DNA of 35,216 nt, from positions 1 to 35,216 of the forward strand of contig NZ_CAIPNF010000002.1 in NCBI RefSeq assembly GCF_903866365.1, given 5' to 3'. The translations under genes and the position numbers were made by a program. The notes below the pieces were generated by a model that did no database searches, was not told where the DNA came from, and saw only the letters and a program-made list of their open reading frames with translations. Below are positions 33,113 to 35,216 of this stretch, in pieces. How positions within the stretch are numbered: the first letter of the stretch is position 1; each line of letters opens with the position of its first letter. Source of the DNA: an uncultured Thiocystis sp. GTDB lineage: Bacteria > Pseudomonadota > Gammaproteobacteria > Chromatiales > Chromatiaceae.

Positions 33113-33951
33113 CGCGGCACTCCGTCCCCGGCGCTCGGGGCCGACGCTGGCGCCTCGTCGGTCCAGACCTTGAATTGCTTCAAGGTCGTGGGACCGAAGA
33201 CATTGCTGAGCGGCACGTCGGCGGCATCGCGGCCCTGGGCAATCAGCACCCGTCCGATACGGGGCACCCGGTTGCGTGGATCGAAGATATGCCAGCGCCC
33301 GCCCAGATAGGCCTCGAACCAGGCGGAGAAGTCCATGGGCGCCGCGGACGGCGGCACGCCAATATCGCCCAGGTAGCCGGTACAGTAGCGTGCGGGAATG
33401 TTCATGCAGCGACAGAAGGCGATGGCGAGATGCGTGTAGTCGCGACAGACTCCCTGCTTCTCGTTGAAGGCTTCGAGCGCGGTCTTGGTGGCGCGGGCAT
33501 ATTGATAACCGAAGGTGAGATGACCATGCACAAAGTCGCTGATCGCCTGCACCCGGCGCCAGCCCGGAGGCGTTTTCTCGAACAGCGACCAGGCAATCTC
33601 GGAGAGACGGTCGGTCTCGCAGTAGCGGCTCCCTTGCAGGTACACCAGGGTCTCGCTGGGCAGCGCCTCTACCGCGAACTGCGCGGCGTCGGGATCCGTC
33701 GCATCGGGTTGACCCGTGTCATTGATCACCGCGTCGGTGGAGAGGCGGATCTCGCCCGGCGGGGCGACCAGACGGCTGCACCAGTTGCCGAAGCCATCGC
33801 GATAGGCGGTGATCGGCACCGCCGGCTGGGTGACGATGTGATCGGGAACGACCAGGTCCGAGACCCGGCTGTAGTGTACGTTCAGAGTCAGGATCATGGG
33901 CGTGCGTTGCGGGCACGCATAGACCAACTCGTAGCCAAAGCGAATCTGCAT
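33109..33951 (-). CDS. Transglutaminase-like protein with altered catalytic His position
   Basis: A 280-residue protein with the bacterial N-terminal beta-region and a transglutaminase-like papain fold. The catalytic cysteine is Cys169 in KQGVCRDYTHLAIAFCR. Where most members have DFHAW, this has DFSAW (Ser209), and the later DARH is DPRN (Asp224 kept, His lost). The fold is therefore clear, but the usual Cys-His-Asp triad is not complete at the standard positions. Members act as peptidases or amidases; some are probably not active enzymes. AGGAG lies seven bases before the start. It is translationally coupled to the MFS gene after it. Confidence 0.88.
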   Translation of the reverse strand: MQIRFGYELVYACPQRTPMILTLNVHYSRVSDLVVPDHIVTQPAVPITAYRDGFGNWCSRLVAPPGEIRLSTDAVINDTGQPDATDPDAAQFAVEALPSETLVYLQGSRYCETDRLSEIAWSLFEKTPPGWRRVQAISDFVHGHLTFGYQYARATKTALEAFNEKQGVCRDYTHLAIAFCRCMNIPARYCTGYLGDIGVPPSAAPMDFSAWFEAYLGGRWHIFDPRNRVPRIGRVLIAQGRDAADVPLSNVFGPTTLKQFKVWTDEAPASAPSAGDGVPR

Positions 33952-34009
33952 TGGTCAACTCCTGGTGTTGAACGACGAACCTGAAAGGTGCCTTTGAGTC
34001 GGAACGGCA

Positions 34010-35065
34010 TCAAATGTCCGGCCACAGCCCCCGGATCGCGGCGATTCCCTGTGCGCCGTGCGCGATGGCGTCCGGGAGATCCGTCGGCCCCAAACCGCCC
34101 AATGCATAGATCGGCAAGGGGATCGGTTCCACGCGGTCGGCGAAGCCCTGCCAGCCCAGCGGAAGGGCATCCGGATGGGTCGCGGTCGGCTGTACTGGAG
34201 AGAGTAGAGCATAATCGAAGCCAAGTCGCGCGGCCTGTTCCAGTTGCGCGGCATCGTGGCAGGAAGCGCCAACCAGCTCATGCGGCTGACCGGGTCGCTC
34301 GGTCAGGTTCATAAGTGTCCAGGCCGTCAGATGCAGTCCGTGACGGGGGACACCGGCGACCTGTCGCGGTTCCCGATTGAGCAGCAGACGCGCCCGGCGC
34401 GTGTCGCAGACCGCATAAACCGCGCTGGCAAGGCGATGATAGGCATGATCGTCCAGGTCATGAGCGCGCAGTTGGACCAGCCGGATGCCCTGATCGAGTG
34501 CATGTTCGACACGTTCCAGGAATTCTTCCGTCCGCCGGGGATCGTCCCCGGTAATCATGAAGAGGGACGGCAGTCGCAGTGCATTGATGATGGGTCGGTC
34601 GGCCGCCGGAAAGACGCTGGGATCCATGGCATCCGGTTCCAGCCAGTCGAGCGGCTGACCCTCGCGTCCCTCGGGGGTTCCTGAGTAAGCTTCCACCCGG
34701 CGCACATCGAGCAGGACATGACGACCTGAAGCGAGCGGCGTCGGGACAGGGCTTGCACTTGCTTCGACTGCGCTCGGCATGAGGAGCGGAGTCGGGGGGT
34801 CGGCATAATGATGGTGTACCCGGATCAGGGGTCGACTGGTCCGCACCTGAATGCCCAGTTCCTCTTCCAGCTCGCGGGCCAGACCCTGCTCGGGCGACTC
34901 GGCGGGCTCCAGCTTACCGCCCGGAAATTCCCAAAGTCCGCCCTGATGGACGTGATCGGGACGCCTGGACACCAGGATGCGGCCAGCATCGTCCGCGATG
35001 ACGCCCACCATCACATGGACCCTGTCTCGGCTTGGCTCTGTCCGTCGTGGATTTCCGCGTTTCAT
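34010..35065 (-). CDS. Nudix hydrolase (MutT type) fused to ThiE-like domain
   Basis: A 351-residue two-domain protein. The N-terminal Nudix domain (about 15-150) has the full Nudix box GGKLEPAESPEQGLARELEEELG at about 49-71 (shown by its residues G49, E68, E69) and LWEFPGG before it; MutT proteins clear 8-oxo-dGTP. The C-terminal part (about 165-351) is a TMP-synthase/TenI-like barrel (LFMITGDD, GIRLVQLRAHD, LGFDYALLSPVQPTATHP, YALGGLGPTDL). This fusion is known in gammaproteobacteria, with the ThiE part of uncertain function. Between HHYAD and RHVLLDV lie about 25 residues (90-114) that look like an in-frame repeat insertion. Only three bases separate its start from the upstream gene's stop. 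Confidence 0.9.
   Translation of the reverse strand: MKRGNPRRTEPSRDRVHVMVGVIADDAGRILVSRRPDHVHQGGLWEFPGGKLEPAESPEQGLARELEEELGIQVRTSRPLIRVHHHYADPPTPLLMPSAVEASASPVPTPLASGRHVLLDVRRVEAYSGTPEGREGQPLDWLEPDAMDPSVFPAADRPIINALRLPSLFMITGDDPRRTEEFLERVEHALDQGIRLVQLRAHDLDDHAYHRLASAVYAVCDTRRARLLLNREPRQVAGVPRHGLHLTAWTLMNLTERPGQPHELVGASCHDAAQLEQAARLGFDYALLSPVQPTATHPDALPLGWQGFADRVEPIPLPIYALGGLGPTDLPDAIAHGAQGIAAIRGLWPDI
34724..34798. repeat. In-frame repeat-like insertion inside the Nudix domain
   Basis: About 75 bases encoding residues 90-114, absent from the expected Nudix strand order. It contains a near-perfect 13-base direct repeat (GAGCGGCGTCGGG at 34733-34745, GAGCGGAGTCGGG at 34784-34796) and a CTTCGACTGCGCTCGGCATGA core (34762-34782) that resembles widespread intergenic palindromic repeats of many bacteria. 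The length is a multiple of three, so the reading frame is kept. Confidence 0.5.
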
Positions 35066-35068
35066 CGC

Positions 35069-35216
35069 CTACGCGGCTCGCCGCAACCGCAGATCGACAT
35101 GGATGTCCTCGAACGGACACCACACCCCGCCGCGCTCCGAGCGTTCGACCAAGCCCAATTCGGCGAGGACGCTCGTGTCCTCATGCACCCGTTTCACGTC
35201 GCGTCCGACCCGCCGC
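35069..35216 (-). CDS. Winged-helix DNA-binding protein, C-terminal part (TumA-like antitoxin?)
   Basis: The last 49 or so codons of a gene reading in from the right edge, ending with TAG at 35069-35071. The visible residues form a recognition helix and wing (RRVGRDVKRVHEDTSVLAELG, then VERSERGGVWCPFEDIHVDL, ending RLRRAA). This pattern is typical of the HVO_A0114-type putative DNA-binding family, members of which act as TumA antitoxins beside TumE-type (DUF6516) toxins. Whether a toxin gene lies upstream is outside the window. The frame is certain; the antitoxin role is inference. Confidence 0.75.
   Translation of the reverse strand, partial: RRVGRDVKRVHEDTSVLAELGLVERSERGGVWCPFEDIHVDLRLRRAA

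Overview
The window is GC-rich, gene-dense gammaproteobacterial chromosome. The gene families (IleS/LspA, RimK paired with an aspartoacylase-like protein, a rhodanese-fused NADH persulfide/CoA-disulfide reductase, a Nudix-ThiE fusion and a threonine-phosphorylation type VI secretion locus) fit a purple sulfur bacterium of the Chromatiaceae. The genus cannot be fixed by reading alone. No rRNA, tRNA, prophage, complete insertion sequence or CRISPR array was seen.

Left part (1-9.5 kb), housekeeping with accessory insertions: the 3' end of ileS; a VapBC-type toxin-antitoxin pair on the opposite strand, lying between ileS and its usual partner lspA; lspA; rimK followed by a succinylglutamate desuccinylase/aspartoacylase-like gene; a small coiled-coil protein; a periplasmic retropepsin-like protease (minus strand); an SLC13-type permease with TrkA-C domains; a REPIN-like palindromic element; an AAA ATPase with an N-terminal Cys-rich segment; and a second small coiled-coil protein.

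Middle part (9.4-17.6 kb): a minus-strand pair consisting of threonine-phosphate decarboxylase, apparently started at a CTG codon, and a shortened, divergent CobT-like gene (both cobalamin assembly). Then come a divergent FAD/rhodanese persulfide reductase, a zinc-ribbon membrane protein and a type V (autotransporter) outer-membrane protein with Ig-like passenger repeats.

Right-centre (17.6-31.9 kb), part of a type VI secretion locus: a Sel1-repeat lipoprotein, a divergent transmembrane Ser/Thr kinase carrying eight TPR-like repeats and a C-terminal FGE/SUMF1 domain, then a tight plus-strand operon fha(tagH)-tssJ-tssK-tssL(OmpA)-tssM-tagF-pppA. It encodes the membrane complex, baseplate adaptor TssK and the phospho-switch (kinase, FHA reader, phosphatase, TagF). 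Sheath, tube, baseplate and ClpV genes are absent from the window.

Right end (31.9-35.2 kb): a (CAGTTGG)n heptamer array between convergent genes, then a minus-strand series of MFS transporter, transglutaminase-like protein, Nudix-ThiE fusion with an apparent in-frame repeat insertion, and the 3' end of a winged-helix protein resembling TumA-type antitoxins.
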